In this document: piece after piece, positions 43,920 through 54,354 of the stretch
How the letters are laid out: each line of letters opens with the position of its first letter
Numbering within the stretch: position 1 is the stretch's first letter
Origin: Nocardia testacea NBRC 100365
GTDB lineage: Bacteria; Actinomycetota; Actinomycetes; Mycobacteriales; Mycobacteriaceae
Assembly (NCBI RefSeq): GCF_000308775.1
Contig: NZ_BAGJ01000011.1
Coordinates: 1-64,000 of the forward strand
Length of the DNA: 64,000 nt
Direction of reading: 5' to 3'
Notes under the pieces: model-generated
Database searches by the model: none
Seen by the model: the letters and a program-made list of their open reading frames with translations, nothing else
Told to the model about the DNA's origin: nothing
Program-made: the position numbers and the translations under genes

Positions 43920-44804
43920 TCAGGCCGGGATGGCGGGCGGTGCCGCGAAACCACCGGAAACAGCCCGCTGGCCGAATTCCAGAATGGTCGGACGGGTGTC
44001 GTCGGCGCGCCAGGCGACCGCGAGCTCGCACGGCGGCAGGCCGGTGACCGGACGGGCGGTCAGCCCGGGCCAGCGGTACATGGGCACATTGTTCTCGGCG
44101 AGCAGGCACAGGCCCAGACCGAGCCCGACGGCCTCGAGCCGGTCTTCGGGGGTGGCCGCTTCCGCGCCGATGGTGGCGGGGCGCCCGTTGCGGGCGTCGT
44201 TGCCGAGCCAGAAATCGCGGACGGCACCGGCCTCGGCGGGTAGTGCGATGAACCGCTCGTCGAGCAGATCGGCGAAATCGATCATTTCCTGATTGGCGCG
44301 GGGGTGGTTCTCCGGTAGGAGTACCCAGCGGCGTTCGGTGCGAAGTATCTGCCACCGATATCGATTCGGGTCGGGTAGCGGAAGCCAGACCAGCGCCAGA
44401 TCGGCCTGGCGGCCGGCGAGGCCGCTGGACGGGTCGGTCCAGGCGGCGGCGTGCAGGGCGAGGCGATGGCCGCTGGCGCTCTCCAGGTCGTGCAGCAGCC
44501 CACGGCCGAGCGTCGACTGCAGGCCTACCCGCAGGACTTCACCCGCCTCCTGCAGCGAGCTGTTGGTGGTCTCCCAGAGTTCCAGGATCTTGCGGGCGCC
44601 ACTGAGCAGTTCCTTGCCGGCAACCGTGAGCGCGACACTGCGCTGGTTGCGATCGAACAGGACCACATCGAGCTGACGTTCCAGCTGCCGGATCTGACGC
44701 GACAGGGTCGGTTGAGCGATGTGCAGCCGCTGGGCGGCGTTGGTGAAGTGCAGTTCCTCGGCGACGGCGACGAAATACCGCAGATCGCGCAAATGCGGGT
44801 CCAT
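43920..44804 (-). CDS. LysR-family transcriptional regulator
   Basis: 294 residues. The winged helix-turn-helix (RDLRYFVAVAEELHFTNAAQ, then RLHIAQPTLSRQIRQLE) is at the N terminus, with a helical linker and a substrate-binding domain after residue 90. ATG 44804 with AAGGTG upstream. No obvious divergent target: the next gene lies 418 bases away, convergent with nothing on this side. Effector unknown. Confidence 0.9.
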   Translation of the reverse strand: MDPHLRDLRYFVAVAEELHFTNAAQRLHIAQPTLSRQIRQLERQLDVVLFDRNQRSVALTVAGKELLSGARKILELWETTNSSLQEAGEVLRVGLQSTLGRGLLHDLESASGHRLALHAAAWTDPSSGLAGRQADLALVWLPLPDPNRYRWQILRTERRWVLLPENHPRANQEMIDFADLLDERFIALPAEAGAVRDFWLGNDARNGRPATIGAEAATPEDRLEAVGLGLGLCLLAENNVPMYRWPGLTARPVTGLPPCELAVAWRADDTRPTILEFGQRAVSGGFAAPPAIPA

Positions 44805-45222
44805 AGCACCTTGCTATCAGAATCGTTGCTGAATTTCCAGCCCTAATTTGTTCAGCGGGTCCGCATATCGGGTCCGAAACAGTCAGCAGGTTTGTTAGCG
44901 ACAGCTTATGGGGTGGCGCGGTGATGTGCATCATGAGTTCTTCGTATCGCCGACGGCCGGGCGTCGGCGGGCGATACGACGTAAAATATGCCGCGTTTGC
45001 GGTGGTAGAGCTGTTGGTCCAGTGCGTGCTGTCACCTCGGCCTATGGAACTCCGGTGCGGTCGGGAACCGGTCGAGCGAAAGGATTTCGCGCCACCGTGT
45101 CATCGACTTTGCGCGTCAAGTGATGTTGATCACAATAGGGTTTCGACGGGGCCTCGATGGACCCGAAGGGACGCGCCGCGGCCCGTCCGGAGACGGACCG
45201 CGGCGCGGTGGAACCACCCGGG
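44805..45222. other. Gap between LysR gene and SDR gene
   Basis: No supportable gene. Two hairpins are visible: a bulged one at 44943-44978 (CGTATCGC with GCGATACG outer stem) and the strong stem at 45173-45206 near the SDR end. The region 44830-45130 is moderately A+T-rich and would hold the LysR promoter. Confidence 0.4.
45173..45206 (-). terminator. Stem-loop after the SDR gene
   Basis: GCGCCGCGG (45173-45181) pairs with CCGCGGCGC (45198-45206), with GTCC/GGAC pairing inside, just beyond the SDR stop. Confidence 0.7.
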
Positions 45223-46056
45223 TCAGCTACCTCGGACCCGCTCCTCGTAGGCCTTGCGCTCGTCAGCGTTCACATCGTCGAGGAATGTCCGGGCCGACCC
45301 CATCGACCGGCCCAGCGCATCGCCCACCGACTGCGGCAGCAAATTCACCAACACCGACATGGCACCCGCCGCGCGGGTCACCCGCGCCTTGGCCCGGGGT
45401 TTGGCGATCAGCCGGACCACCGCGGCGGCGATATCCTCCGGTTCGGCCGCGGGCAGGCCTTTCGGTGCCGCCACCCCGGAGCCGAGCTCGGTCCGGGTCA
45501 GCGTCGGCAGTACCGACGAGAACGCCACTCCGGTTCCCCGGTACTCCTCGCGCAGCGTGTCCGTGAAACCGAGCACCGCGTGTTTGGAGGCGTTGTAGGT
45601 GGCCAGGCCCGGAATATGGGTCTCGCCGGCCAGCGAGGCGATATTGATGATGTGGCCGCTGCCGCGGGCCAGCATGCGGGTCAGCGCGATCTTGGACCCC
45701 AGGATCACGCCGTAGACGTTGATATCCAGGATCCGGCGGGTGATCTGGTCGGCTTCCTCGACCAGCCGCCCGGTGGGCATGATGCCCGCATTGTTGATCA
45801 GGACATCGATCGGCCCGACCTCCCGTTCCACATCGTCGAGAAATGTGGTGAAGGACTGGATATCGGTGACGTCGAGCCGGCCGTAGTAATCGAAATCGTG
45901 GTCGGTGCCCGATTCCTTGACGGTTTTCTCGTCGATATCGCCGATCGCGATCTTGGCGCCCAGCTTGTCCAGGGCGACCGCGGTGGCCAGGCCGATACCG
46001 CGGGCGCCGCCCGTGATGACCACGACCTTGCCGCGGATGGTTCCGGTCTTGCTCAA
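45223..46056 (-). CDS. Short-chain dehydrogenase/reductase
   Basis: 277 residues. The nucleotide motif GGARGIGLATAVALDKLG, the NNAG motif and the catalytic Ser...Tyr-x3-Lys (SLAGETHIPGLATYNASKHA) are complete. TTG 46056 is the start, because AAAGGAGA lies 6 bases upstream and the codon overlaps the aldehyde dehydrogenase stop (TTGA). The pair probably acts on the same pathway, for example oxidising an alcohol to the aldehyde used by the upstream gene, but the substrate is unknown. Confidence 0.88.
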   Translation of the reverse strand: MSKTGTIRGKVVVITGGARGIGLATAVALDKLGAKIAIGDIDEKTVKESGTDHDFDYYGRLDVTDIQSFTTFLDDVEREVGPIDVLINNAGIMPTGRLVEEADQITRRILDINVYGVILGSKIALTRMLARGSGHIINIASLAGETHIPGLATYNASKHAVLGFTDTLREEYRGTGVAFSSVLPTLTRTELGSGVAAPKGLPAAEPEDIAAAVVRLIAKPRAKARVTRAAGAMSVLVNLLPQSVGDALGRSMGSARTFLDDVNADERKAYEERVRGS

Positions 46057-47645
46057 CGGTTCTCTCCTTTGAGGCGCAGTAGCGCGGGAATATCGATCCG
46101 GCGCATACCGCGTGCACCGGCCGCGCGCATGGCGCCCAGTCCGATCAGGATCTTGTTGAGGTCGTAGGGCATCCAGGTGAGCTCGCGTTCCTGGGTGGGC
46201 AGTATCGGCGTGGTGATCGCCTTGGCCCGGCAGTACTTGCGAACCCCGTTCGGGCCGCCCCACCGGGCGCCGACGCCGGAATCGCCCCAGCCGCCCATCG
46301 GCAGCGCGAAATTGAACAGGTTGGCGAAAACGTCGTTGATATTGACCGCGCCCGCGTGCAGCGCCCGGGCGATCCGTTCGCCGCGTGCCTTGTCACCCGT
46401 CCACACCGTCGCGGACAGCCCGTACACGGAGTCGTTGGCCAGCCGGATGGCCTCGGCCTCGTCGGCCACCTTCATGACCGGCAGTGTCGGTCCGAAGGTT
46501 TCCTCGGTGATACACGACATGCTGTGGTCGACGTCCACCAGCACGGTGGGCTCGAAGAAGGTGCCCACGCCCGTTCGCTTGCCGCCGGTCAAGACCTTCG
46601 CGCCGGCGGCGACCGCTTCGTCGATATGGCGCTGCACGATGCCGACCTGGCTCTCGTTGGCCATGGCGCCCACATCGTTGCGGGGCGTGCGGTCGTCGCG
46701 ACCCTGTCGCAGGGACTTGACGTTGGCAGTCAGTTTGGCGACGAATTCGTCGTAGACCGGCGCCTCCACATAGACCCGCTCGACGGAGATGCAGACCTGC
46801 CCCGAGTTGAACATGCCGCCGAAGGCGATGCCGTGGGCGGCGCGATCGAGGTCGGCGTCGGCCAGCACGATCGCCGGGTCCTTGCCGCCCAGCTCCAGGC
46901 TGTAGGGGATCATCCGCGCCGCGCAGGCCGCGGCGATCCGGCGGCCGGTCGCGGTGGAACCGGTGAACTGGATGTAGTCGGCGTGTTCGACCACCGCCGC
47001 ACCCGTGGCACCCGCTCCGGTGACGACGGAGAGCACCGGGGGAGCGCCGATCTCGGCCCAGCCGCGGGCGAGCTCGAGGGCGGAGAGGGGAGTCACCTCG
47101 GAGGGTTTCAAGATCACCGCGGCGCCGGCGGCGAGCGCCGGGATCACATCGAGCAGCGGCATGGCCAGCGGGAAGTTCCACGGCGTGATCACACCGACCA
47201 CCGGATACGGTTCGAATACCGTGGTCAGCCGTTTCACCCGGGCCAGCGGGCTGTGCGGGGCGGGGTGCTCGTCGGCGAGGAATTTGGCGGCGCGGCGCGC
47301 GTAATAGCCGATGAGATCGCTGCCGAAGATCGGGTCGATGAGCGAATCGACCCGCGGTTTACCTGTCTCGGACTGTAGGACATCGGCCAGCACCTCGGTG
47401 TTGTCGATGATCCAGTCCTGTAGTTTGAGCAGCCATTCCTTGCGCTCGTCGGCGCCGATGGCCTGCCATGCGCGCTGGTGCTCGCGCAATTCGGCGATGG
47501 CCGCGACGACCTGCTCGGCCGGCATATCCGGTACCGAGCCGACCACCTCGCCGGTGGCGGGATTCAGGACTCGGATCTCCGAGTCCGGAGGCGGGTCCAC
47601 GGTTTTCGCCGTGGCGCCGGGTTGTTCCGATTCGGTTTTGGTCAC
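46053..47645 (-). CDS. Aldehyde dehydrogenase, succinate-semialdehyde dehydrogenase type
   Basis: 530 residues. Motifs present: VGVITPWNFPLAMPLLD, SLELGGKDPAIVLADAD with the catalytic Glu, GQVCISVERVYV with the catalytic Cys, and EETFGPTLPV. Closest in form to NAD(P)-dependent succinate-semialdehyde dehydrogenases. It carries a C-terminal extension of about 40 residues (MPYDLNKILIGLGAM) not found in all members. It overlaps the SDR start and leads this two-gene unit. Confidence 0.9.
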   Translation of the reverse strand: MTKTESEQPGATAKTVDPPPDSEIRVLNPATGEVVGSVPDMPAEQVVAAIAELREHQRAWQAIGADERKEWLLKLQDWIIDNTEVLADVLQSETGKPRVDSLIDPIFGSDLIGYYARRAAKFLADEHPAPHSPLARVKRLTTVFEPYPVVGVITPWNFPLAMPLLDVIPALAAGAAVILKPSEVTPLSALELARGWAEIGAPPVLSVVTGAGATGAAVVEHADYIQFTGSTATGRRIAAACAARMIPYSLELGGKDPAIVLADADLDRAAHGIAFGGMFNSGQVCISVERVYVEAPVYDEFVAKLTANVKSLRQGRDDRTPRNDVGAMANESQVGIVQRHIDEAVAAGAKVLTGGKRTGVGTFFEPTVLVDVDHSMSCITEETFGPTLPVMKVADEAEAIRLANDSVYGLSATVWTGDKARGERIARALHAGAVNINDVFANLFNFALPMGGWGDSGVGARWGGPNGVRKYCRAKAITTPILPTQERELTWMPYDLNKILIGLGAMRAAGARGMRRIDIPALLRLKGENR

Positions 47646-47768
47646 TGCGTTCTCCCACTGCGTCGTGCTCGGAACCGCTGGGGCCGATCACTGTGAATCA
47701 GCTCACCGGATCGATCGTGACACACTGTGCGAGACACCGCGCCCGGTCGCGGTGTCCGATGCCGGGAT

Positions 47769-48023
47769 CTACTGGGATTCGCGAGCCAACCGGCGCAGTG
47801 GCGGCTCGGTTGCCGGGGGCACCCGGCGGTCGGGTAATTCGGCGAGCAGTTCGGTGGTGGCCGCGGCGACGGCGGCGACGGCCTTGTCCACGGCGGGTTT
47901 GGTGGCCGAACTCAGCCCGGACAGGCCACCGACTTTTCGCACGTACTGCAATGCGGCGGCATAGATCTCCTGCTCGGTAGCGGCGGGCTCCAGACCTCGC
48001 AAGACGGTGATGTTTCTACACAT
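47769..48023 (-). CDS. DUF2277 protein
   Basis: 84 residues starting MCRNITVLRGLEPAATEQEI, the DUF2277 signature (Cys2, Asn4). A second helix, YAAALQYVRKVGGLSGLS, follows. Function unknown; widespread in actinobacteria and proteobacteria. ATG 48023. Confidence 0.85.
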   Translation of the reverse strand: MCRNITVLRGLEPAATEQEIYAAALQYVRKVGGLSGLSSATKPAVDKAVAAVAAATTELLAELPDRRVPPATEPPLRRLARESQ

Positions 48024-48126
48024 GGATGCACATTAGCGCTGCAACACAGCCCGTGACAGGGCAAGGAACAAATGTGAAAACCCGTTGCCCGGGCCGGTCG
48101 CGGCCCGCGCGTCCTAGACTCACGGT

Positions 48127-48942
48127 ATGGCTGCTGCCGGATTGCCCACGCCGACCCCGTTTCCCTATCCGGAGCTCGACAAGCGCGAGGAGGACCACTG
48201 GTCCGGCGCGCAGATCGACGACGACCGCCTGCGCGCGTTGTCATTGGGCGCCTTCTACTCGGCGCGCTGGGACGCCTTCCACGACGCGCTGCTGCTGGGC
48301 CCCGAACGTGACCACCCGCTCGGCGACCGGCGTGAGCTGGCCATCGACACCCTCACCGGGGCCTGGGGTATCACCGACGGCACCGAGGCGCGCGCGTCCA
48401 TGGAGCAGCTGCTCGAAGGTATGCACGCCCCGCTGTACGCCCTGGTGCATCCGCTGGTCACCGCATCGCTGAATGCCAGCGAACGCGACCGGTTCGGGGA
48501 ACGCGCCGACCGGCACCGGGCCTTCCTGCGGCAGGTCGCCTCGTTTCGCGGTATCGACAATTCCGAGGCGCTGGTCCGCGACTACGACATCTGGTCCCAG
48601 GCGATCAAAATCGGTTTCACCGATCATCTGTCGCGCCCGCTGCCGGCCGATATCCACGCCTGGGATCTGGCCCGGGTGGTCGCGGTGGCGCGTATGTCCT
48701 ACACCGCCGGCTATATCGAAGACGATGTCGCGTGGGATTACCTGGCCCGGGCGCTGCCGCTGGCCCAGCGCAAATACCGCAACTGGCGGCAGTTCGGCGA
48801 CGCCTACCTCGCCGGTTGGACCTATTGGCAGGCCTGCGAGGACCTCGCCGAGCTGAAGGACGGTGGCGTGGACCGCCGGCTCGAACTGATGCGTCTGTGG
48901 CTCCGGCCGACCAGCCCCTGGCGCCGTATCGGTCTGGCGTAG
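48127..48942 (+). CDS. DUF1266 protein
   Basis: 271 residues with the DUF1266 pattern: WGITDGTEARASMEQLLEG, a conserved AWDLARVVAVARMSYTAGYI, and GDAYLAGWTYWQACED. It is soluble, helical and of unknown function. ATG 48127 (atggctgctgcc) is the first in-frame start. Confidence 0.85.
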   Translation: MAAAGLPTPTPFPYPELDKREEDHWSGAQIDDDRLRALSLGAFYSARWDAFHDALLLGPERDHPLGDRRELAIDTLTGAWGITDGTEARASMEQLLEGMHAPLYALVHPLVTASLNASERDRFGERADRHRAFLRQVASFRGIDNSEALVRDYDIWSQAIKIGFTDHLSRPLPADIHAWDLARVVAVARMSYTAGYIEDDVAWDYLARALPLAQRKYRNWRQFGDAYLAGWTYWQACEDLAELKDGGVDRRLELMRLWLRPTSPWRRIGLA

Positions 48943-49040
48943 ACGAACGGCCCGCCCGCTCCGGCCACCGCCGCGAGCGCGGATCAGGCGGCAGCATCCG
49001 GGGAAACGGCCGGCCGGTTGCCGGACGCCACCGTGAGAAT

Positions 49041-49784
49041 TCAACCCTGTGCGGCCAGCCACTGCTCGAAGGTGGTCGGGGCGATCCGCGCGTTCTCGGC
49101 CGGCAGCAACGCGTTCCCGGCCATTTCCGGCCCGAAAAGTGAGGACCAGGTCGGCACCAGCCGCACCGAGCGGCCCCGCGCGTCGTTGGTGCGGCGGGCC
49201 ATATCGACCAGGTCCTGCGGTTCGGGTCCGGCGATATCGCGATAGCGGCCCTGCGGCGCCCCGGCCGCGATTTCGGCGAGGATATCGGCGACATCGGCCG
49301 GTGCGATCGGCTGAATGAGCAGCGGGGCGAGGGTCGCGACACCGTCCTGTTCGGTCCAGCCGGTGACCATGGCGGCGAAATCGTGGAACTGAGTCGCCGG
49401 GACGATCGTCCACGGGACTTTCCCCTGTTCCACCAGGCGTTCCTGCTCCCGCTTCCCGGCATAGTGCGCGTTGCCCTCCACCCGGCCGACGCCGGCGATG
49501 GACAGCAGGACGTGGTGGCCCACCCCGGCGTGCTGTTCGGCCGCCAGCAGGTTGCCGGTGGCGCTCCCGAAATAGTCGACGACCTCGGCGCGGTCGGTGC
49601 TCTCGACGCTGGTGACGTCCACCACGGCGTGGACGCCGGTGAGTGCTGCGTCCAGTCCCGCGCCGGTGCGCAGGTCGACACCGAGTGAGCGGCTGATGCG
49701 GACGACCTCGTGGCCGGCGGCTCGCAGCGCCTCGACGGTGAGAGTTCCGATATTGCCGGTGGCGCCGGCGACGGCGATACGCAT
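49041..49784 (-). CDS. NAD(P)-binding NmrA/SDR-a type protein
   Basis: 247 residues from ATG 49784, with AGGAAG 9 bases upstream; ATG 49790 is too close to it. The Rossmann motif AVAGATGNIGTLTVEALRAA is at the N terminus; a catalytic Tyr-Lys pair is not evident, as in the NmrA-like and NAD(P)H-binding SDR_a5 group. It is divergent from an Rrf2-type regulator, a common pair for redox or quinone stress. Confidence 0.85.
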   Translation of the reverse strand: MRIAVAGATGNIGTLTVEALRAAGHEVVRISRSLGVDLRTGAGLDAALTGVHAVVDVTSVESTDRAEVVDYFGSATGNLLAAEQHAGVGHHVLLSIAGVGRVEGNAHYAGKREQERLVEQGKVPWTIVPATQFHDFAAMVTGWTEQDGVATLAPLLIQPIAPADVADILAEIAAGAPQGRYRDIAGPEPQDLVDMARRTNDARGRSVRLVPTWSSLFGPEMAGNALLPAENARIAPTTFEQWLAAQG

Positions 49785-49878
49785 AACCATGGGCTTCCTC
49801 CTGGAGAGCGGCTTCCTTACTGACGGAAGAGTATCTCGGACTAAATAGATCTGCAATATCTTGGATAGAATCACCATC

Positions 49879-50352
49879 ATGAAGTTGCCGGTGAGTACCG
49901 AATGGCTGTTGCACTGCGCCACCTCGCTGGCGCAGCTCGAACCGGGAACGACCGCGTCGGCGGCGCAGCTGGCGACATATTTCGATCTGCCGGCGCCCTA
50001 CCTCGCCAAACAGCTGCAGGCCCTCGTCCGTGCCGGTGTGCTCAGCGCGACCACGGGCCCGCGCGGCGGGTTCCGGCTGGCCCGGCCCGCCGGGGAGATC
50101 ACGCTGCTGGAGATCGTCGAAGCGGTGGACGGCGGCGCCTCGCCCTATGAATGCCGTGAGATACGTCAGCAGGGCCGCGGTGGATTGCCGTCGGAAGAAT
50201 GCCGCGAGCCGTGCATCCTCGCCGTGAAGATGGCCGAGGCCCACGAGGCATGGCGGGCGAGCCTGGCCGCCACCTCACTGGCCGGTCTCGTGGCCGAGTT
50301 ACCGGAGTGGGCCCCGGAACGGACCCGCCGGCGCCTGGCGGGGACCCAGTAG
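49879..50352 (+). CDS. Rrf2-family transcriptional regulator
   Basis: 157 residues: winged helix-turn-helix with LATYFDLPAPYLAKQLQALV and the Rrf2 GPRGGFRLARPAGEITLLEI stretch. Cys92, Cys108 and Cys112 lie where IscR/NsrR carry Fe-S cluster ligands (there at about 92, 98 and 104), but the spacing differs. Start ATG 49879. It is divergent from the NAD(P)-binding protein, 94 bases away, and probably controls it. Confidence 0.88.
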   Translation: MKLPVSTEWLLHCATSLAQLEPGTTASAAQLATYFDLPAPYLAKQLQALVRAGVLSATTGPRGGFRLARPAGEITLLEIVEAVDGGASPYECREIRQQGRGGLPSEECREPCILAVKMAEAHEAWRASLAATSLAGLVAELPEWAPERTRRRLAGTQ

Positions 50353-50620
50353 CCCGCACCGCTTCAGCCGGTCTATCCGGCTGGTGGGGTTCGGCGTGCC
50401 GATCCGGCCCGGGCGGCGCGCGGCGTTGAGGCAGCCCGCCGGAGCCGCCCGCCGTGATCGGCCGTCGGCAGGGCCGCCGGAATCGGCCGGCCACGAGCGC
50501 GGCGATCGGTTTCGCGCGTTCGCCGGGAGTCGGCACCGCGTACGCCGGTGCAGCCCCGTGGTGGTCCTCCGGGATCCGTGAGCGCTCGCCCGCCCCGGTG
50601 CTGTCCGGGCCGGGCGTGGT

Positions 50621-51619
50621 TCAGATGCCCGGAAGAGAGCGAAGAATCCCGCGGCCGTAGCGCTGGAACTGGGTGTCGTCGACCATCCCCAGCGAATGCC
50701 GCTCCACCAGCAGCTCCCACTCCGAGTACAGATGGGCGACGCTGGGATCGGCCGGACCGGCCGCGCCGTCCACGGCGACCAGCCGGACCGCGAAGTTGAT
50801 CGCGGTGGCCAGCCGCTCGGAATCGGCGCGATCCAGCGCGGTGAACGACATCGTCGTATTGCCGTCGTGCACTTCCACCAGGGGACGGCGGTCACGCACC
50901 CGGATGTCGTTCACCACCGAGACCGCCTCCTCGGTGGCGCGGGCACGCATGATGACGGGAATCGGCAGCTCGTGGGCATACGCCTCGCCGGTGCCGAGCG
51001 AGACCAGCAGCAACCGCGCCGTGGTCACGGTGAGCAGGCACGGATCATCGTCGCCCACCGGCGGGTGGGCGATCACGCTCGCGGTTTCCAGCACATATTC
51101 GTCGGGAGTGACGTACCCGGCCAGATCGGCCACCGCGGCCTCGCCCCGCCCGGTCGCCGACATCCGGCGTACGGCGCGCTCCACATCGGCGCGTACCGGC
51201 CCGTGCTCGGTCTGTTCGGTCGGCGGCGCGATCAGTTCGGGAGCCGCGATATCGATCCGCTGTGCGGCCAGGATCTGGTCGTTGATGCGGGCGACGATCC
51301 CGGCGGCCGCCGGCACGTCGTGTTCGGCTATCAGTACGGGCAGCGGGGTGCGGTCGGCCGGAACGCCGACCAGTACGGGGGTCGGATAGCGCAGATATAT
51401 CTCGATGACCACCGCGTCGTCGGCTCGCCGGCTGAGTCGCACCTCCAGTAGGTCGGTCACCGCGACGTCGAGAACTCGCTCGCCGTCGCTCTCGGATTCG
51501 CCGTCGGCACCGGGACGCAGGACGACCAATCGCCCTTCGCCGTGCCGCACGATTGCTGTGGGTGTCCGTAACTCGACTATGTCCATACCCCCTGCGCTCG
51601 GGTCGTACGCGATCATCAT
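50621..51619 (-). CDS. Conserved hypothetical protein with PH-like domain
   Basis: About 332 residues. Two similar beta-rich segments are seen: an N-terminal one (VELRTPTAIVRHGEGRLVVL to PVLVGVP) and a later one (VLETASVIAHPPVGDDDPCL to TTMSFTALDRADSERLATAI), the second resembling bacterial PH domains. The C terminus has a helical stretch, WELLVERHSLGMVDDTQFQR, resembling SHOCT-like tails. Start uncertain: ATG 51619, 51616 and 51586 are all possible. Function unknown. Confidence 0.65.
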   Translation of the reverse strand: MMIAYDPSAGGMDIVELRTPTAIVRHGEGRLVVLRPGADGESESDGERVLDVAVTDLLEVRLSRRADDAVVIEIYLRYPTPVLVGVPADRTPLPVLIAEHDVPAAAGIVARINDQILAAQRIDIAAPELIAPPTEQTEHGPVRADVERAVRRMSATGRGEAAVADLAGYVTPDEYVLETASVIAHPPVGDDDPCLLTVTTARLLLVSLGTGEAYAHELPIPVIMRARATEEAVSVVNDIRVRDRRPLVEVHDGNTTMSFTALDRADSERLATAINFAVRLVAVDGAAGPADPSVAHLYSEWELLVERHSLGMVDDTQFQRYGRGILRSLPGI

Positions 51620-51917
51620 CGGTCCTAGCTGCGTGCCATGATTGTGATCACTACGAGATATCACAGACCACGACCCCGGGAACCACCGTGGTTTTCCGGC
51701 CGTTTACCTCTTGAACTGCATCACCAGCCGAACTACTGGCTTGCGACGAGTCAGGAAGCGCGATGTATCGACTAGACCGTACGCGGTAACGTGGCATGTC
51801 CGCACCCGAATCCGCCCACCGGGCGGTAAGGATGTGGGTTGCGCCGCCCGAGATCGACGCATCGCTAGGCAAGAACGCGGAGACGCCTGAAAGGACTGGC
51901 CGCCCGGCCGACGCTCT

Positions 51918-54278
51918 ATGAACCGCAAGACAGTGTTTCGTACCCTGGCGATAATCGCGGGCATTCTGCTCGTGATCTATCTGTTCAGTTACTTCGGCAA
52001 CGACACCCGCGGCTGGCAGAGCGTCGATACGTCGGTGGCCATCAGCCAGCTCGCCGACAAGGAGAACGTCGCCCACGTTCAGATCGACGACCGCGAACAG
52101 CAATTGCGGATCGAACTGAAGAACGGGAACGACGCCACCCAGGGCGCCGACAAGATCATCGCAAAATACCCCGGTGGTAGCGATACCTCGGCACAGATAT
52201 TCAAGGCCGTACAGGATTCGGGTGCCCCGTACAACACGGTGGTCAAACAGGAGAGCTGGCTGACCCAGATCCTGCTCTTCGTACTGCCCATGGTGATCCT
52301 GCTCGGCCTGTTCATCTTCGTGATGTCGCGCATGCAGGGCGGCGGTCGCGGCGGCATGATGGGCTTCGGGAAATCCAAGGCCAAACAGCTGTCGAAGGAT
52401 ATGCCCAAGACCACGTTCGCCGATGTGGCCGGCGCCGACGAGGCAGTCGAAGAGCTCTACGAGATCAAGGACTTCCTGCAGAATCCGGTGCGCTACCAGG
52501 CGCTGGGCGCCAAGATCCCGAAGGGCGTCCTGCTCTACGGCCCGCCCGGTACCGGTAAGACGCTGCTCGCGCGCGCCGTCGCCGGCGAGGCGGGCGTCCC
52601 GTTCTTCACCATCTCCGGCTCCGATTTCGTGGAGATGTTCGTCGGTGTCGGTGCCTCCCGCGTCCGGGACCTCTTCGAGCAGGCCAAGCAGAACAGCCCC
52701 TGCATCATCTTCGTCGACGAGATCGACGCGGTCGGCCGCCAGCGCGGCGCCGGGCTCGGCGGCGGCCACGACGAACGTGAACAGACGCTCAACCAGCTGC
52801 TGGTCGAGATGGACGGCTTCGGCGATCGCACCGGCATCATCCTGATCGCCGCGACCAACCGTCCCGATATTCTCGACCCCGCCCTGCTGCGCCCCGGCCG
52901 GTTCGACCGGCAGATCCCGGTCAGCAATCCCGACCTGGCCGGCCGGCGCGCCATCCTGCGGGTCCACTCGCAGGGCAAACCGATCTCCCCGGAAGCCGAT
53001 CTCGACGGTCTGGCCAAGCGCACCGTCGGTATGTCGGGCGCCGACCTGGCCAATGTCATCAACGAGGCCGCCCTGCTCACCGCGCGGGAGAACGGTTCCA
53101 CCATCACCGGCGACGCACTCGAGGAATCGGTCGACCGGGTGATCGGCGGTCCGCGCCGCAAGAGCCGGATCATCAGCGAACACGAGAAGAAGATCACCGC
53201 CTACCACGAGGGCGGTCACGCGCTGGCCGCCTGGGCGATGCCCGATATCGAACCGGTCTACAAGGTGACGATCCTGGCCCGCGGTCGCACCGGCGGCCAC
53301 GCGATGACCGTGCCCGAGGACGACAAAGGCCTGATGACCCGCTCGGAGATGATCGCCCGGCTGGTCATGGCCATGGGTGGTCGCGCCGCGGAGGAACTGG
53401 TCTTCCACGAGCCCACCACCGGGGCCTCCTCCGATATCGACCAGGCGACCAAGATCTCCCGCGCGATGGTCACCGAATACGGTATGAGCGCCCGGCTCGG
53501 CGCTGTGCGGTACGGCCAGGAACAGGGCGATCCCTTCCTCGGCCGTTCCATGGGCACCTCCTCGGATTATTCACACGAGGTCGCCGGAGCCATCGACGTC
53601 GAGGTGCGCAACCTCATCGAGGCCGCGCACACCGAAGCGTGGGCGATCCTCAGCGAGTACCGCGATGTGCTCGACGACCTGGCGACCGCGCTGCTCGAAC
53701 GTGAGACGCTGCACCGCAAGGATCTGGAAACCATCCTCGGCGCGGTGCAGAAACGGCCCCGGATCACCGCGTTCAACGATTTCGGTGATCGCGTGCCGTC
53801 GGACAAACCACCGGTCAAGACCCCGGGCGAGCTCGCCGCCGAGCGCGGCGAACCGTGGCCTCCGCAACCCACCGTCCCCGCCGGTGTGGGCCCGCGCGAC
53901 GCGGTGCCCGGCAGCGTTCCGCAGCCCGCGGGTTTCCCCGGTGGCGCGGTGCAGCAGCCCGGTTACGGTCAGCCGCCCAGCGGCTACCCGGCGCCGGCGC
54001 AGCCCGCTACCGGTTACCCCCGCGGTGCCACCCACGGCTCCCGGCCCGACTACGGCGCCCCCGCCGGATGGTCGGCGCCCGGGTGGCCGCCGCGCGAGGA
54101 ACCGCAGGCCCCGCCTGCCGACCGCGGCTACGACGGCGGGCAGGAACAGCCCCGGTACTCGCATCCCGACCAGAACCCCGGGTACGACCGCGGGCCCGGC
54201 GAATCCGGTTACGGCTCCGGTGAGGATTCCGGCCGTGGTGGCCCACACTCCTGGGACAGCCCGAACGGTCGGCAGTAA
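51918..54278 (+). CDS. ftsH: ATP-dependent zinc metalloprotease FtsH
   Basis: 786 residues. It degrades membrane and short-lived cytoplasmic proteins. Membrane helices near residues 9-26 and 115-135 flank a periplasmic loop. The AAA domain has Walker A GPPGTGKT at 208-215, Walker [11 protein letters not shown] and a second region of homology. The protease zinc motif HEGGH is at 430-434. The last 150 residues are a Gly/Pro/Tyr/Gln-rich low-complexity tail ([13 protein letters not shown]), longer and more repetitive than in most bacteria but as in mycobacteria. ATG 51918 (MNRKT) matches Rv3610c. Confidence 0.97.
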   Translation: MNRKTVFRTLAIIAGILLVIYLFSYFGNDTRGWQSVDTSVAISQLADKENVAHVQIDDREQQLRIELKNGNDATQGADKIIAKYPGGSDTSAQIFKAVQDSGAPYNTVVKQESWLTQILLFVLPMVILLGLFIFVMSRMQGGGRGGMMGFGKSKAKQLSKDMPKTTFADVAGADEAVEELYEIKDFLQNPVRYQALGAKIPKGVLLYGPPGTGKTLLARAVAGEAGVPFFTISGSDFVEMFVGVGASRVRDLFEQAKQNSPCIIFVDEIDAVGRQRGAGLGGGHDEREQTLNQLLVEMDGFGDRTGIILIAATNRPDILDPALLRPGRFDRQIPVSNPDLAGRRAILRVHSQGKPISPEADLDGLAKRTVGMSGADLANVINEAALLTARENGSTITGDALEESVDRVIGGPRRKSRIISEHEKKITAYHEGGHALAAWAMPDIEPVYKVTILARGRTGGHAMTVPEDDKGLMTRSEMIARLVMAMGGRAAEELVFHEPTTGASSDIDQATKISRAMVTEYGMSARLGAVRYGQEQGDPFLGRSMGTSSDYSHEVAGAIDVEVRNLIEAAHTEAWAILSEYRDVLDDLATALLERETLHRKDLETILGAVQKRPRITAFNDFGDRVPSDKPPVKTPGELAAERGEPWPPQPTVPAGVGPRDAVPGSVPQPAGFPGGAVQQPGYGQPPSGYPAPAQPATGYPRGATHGSRPDYGAPAGWSAPGWPPREEPQAPPADRGYDGGQEQPRYSHPDQNPGYDRGPGESGYGSGEDSGRGGPHSWDSPNGRQ

Positions 54279-54354
54279 ACCGGCGCCGATTACGCTCGGA
54301 GGGGTTCGGCGCTCGGTGTGCATTGCCGGGCCCGAGATGTGGAGGTGTCCTCGA

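Noticed and set aside
51620..51917. Possible small ORF or riboswitch upstream of ftsH
   Set aside because: No conserved RNA motif recognised and frames are short; it is an ordinary divergent promoter region.
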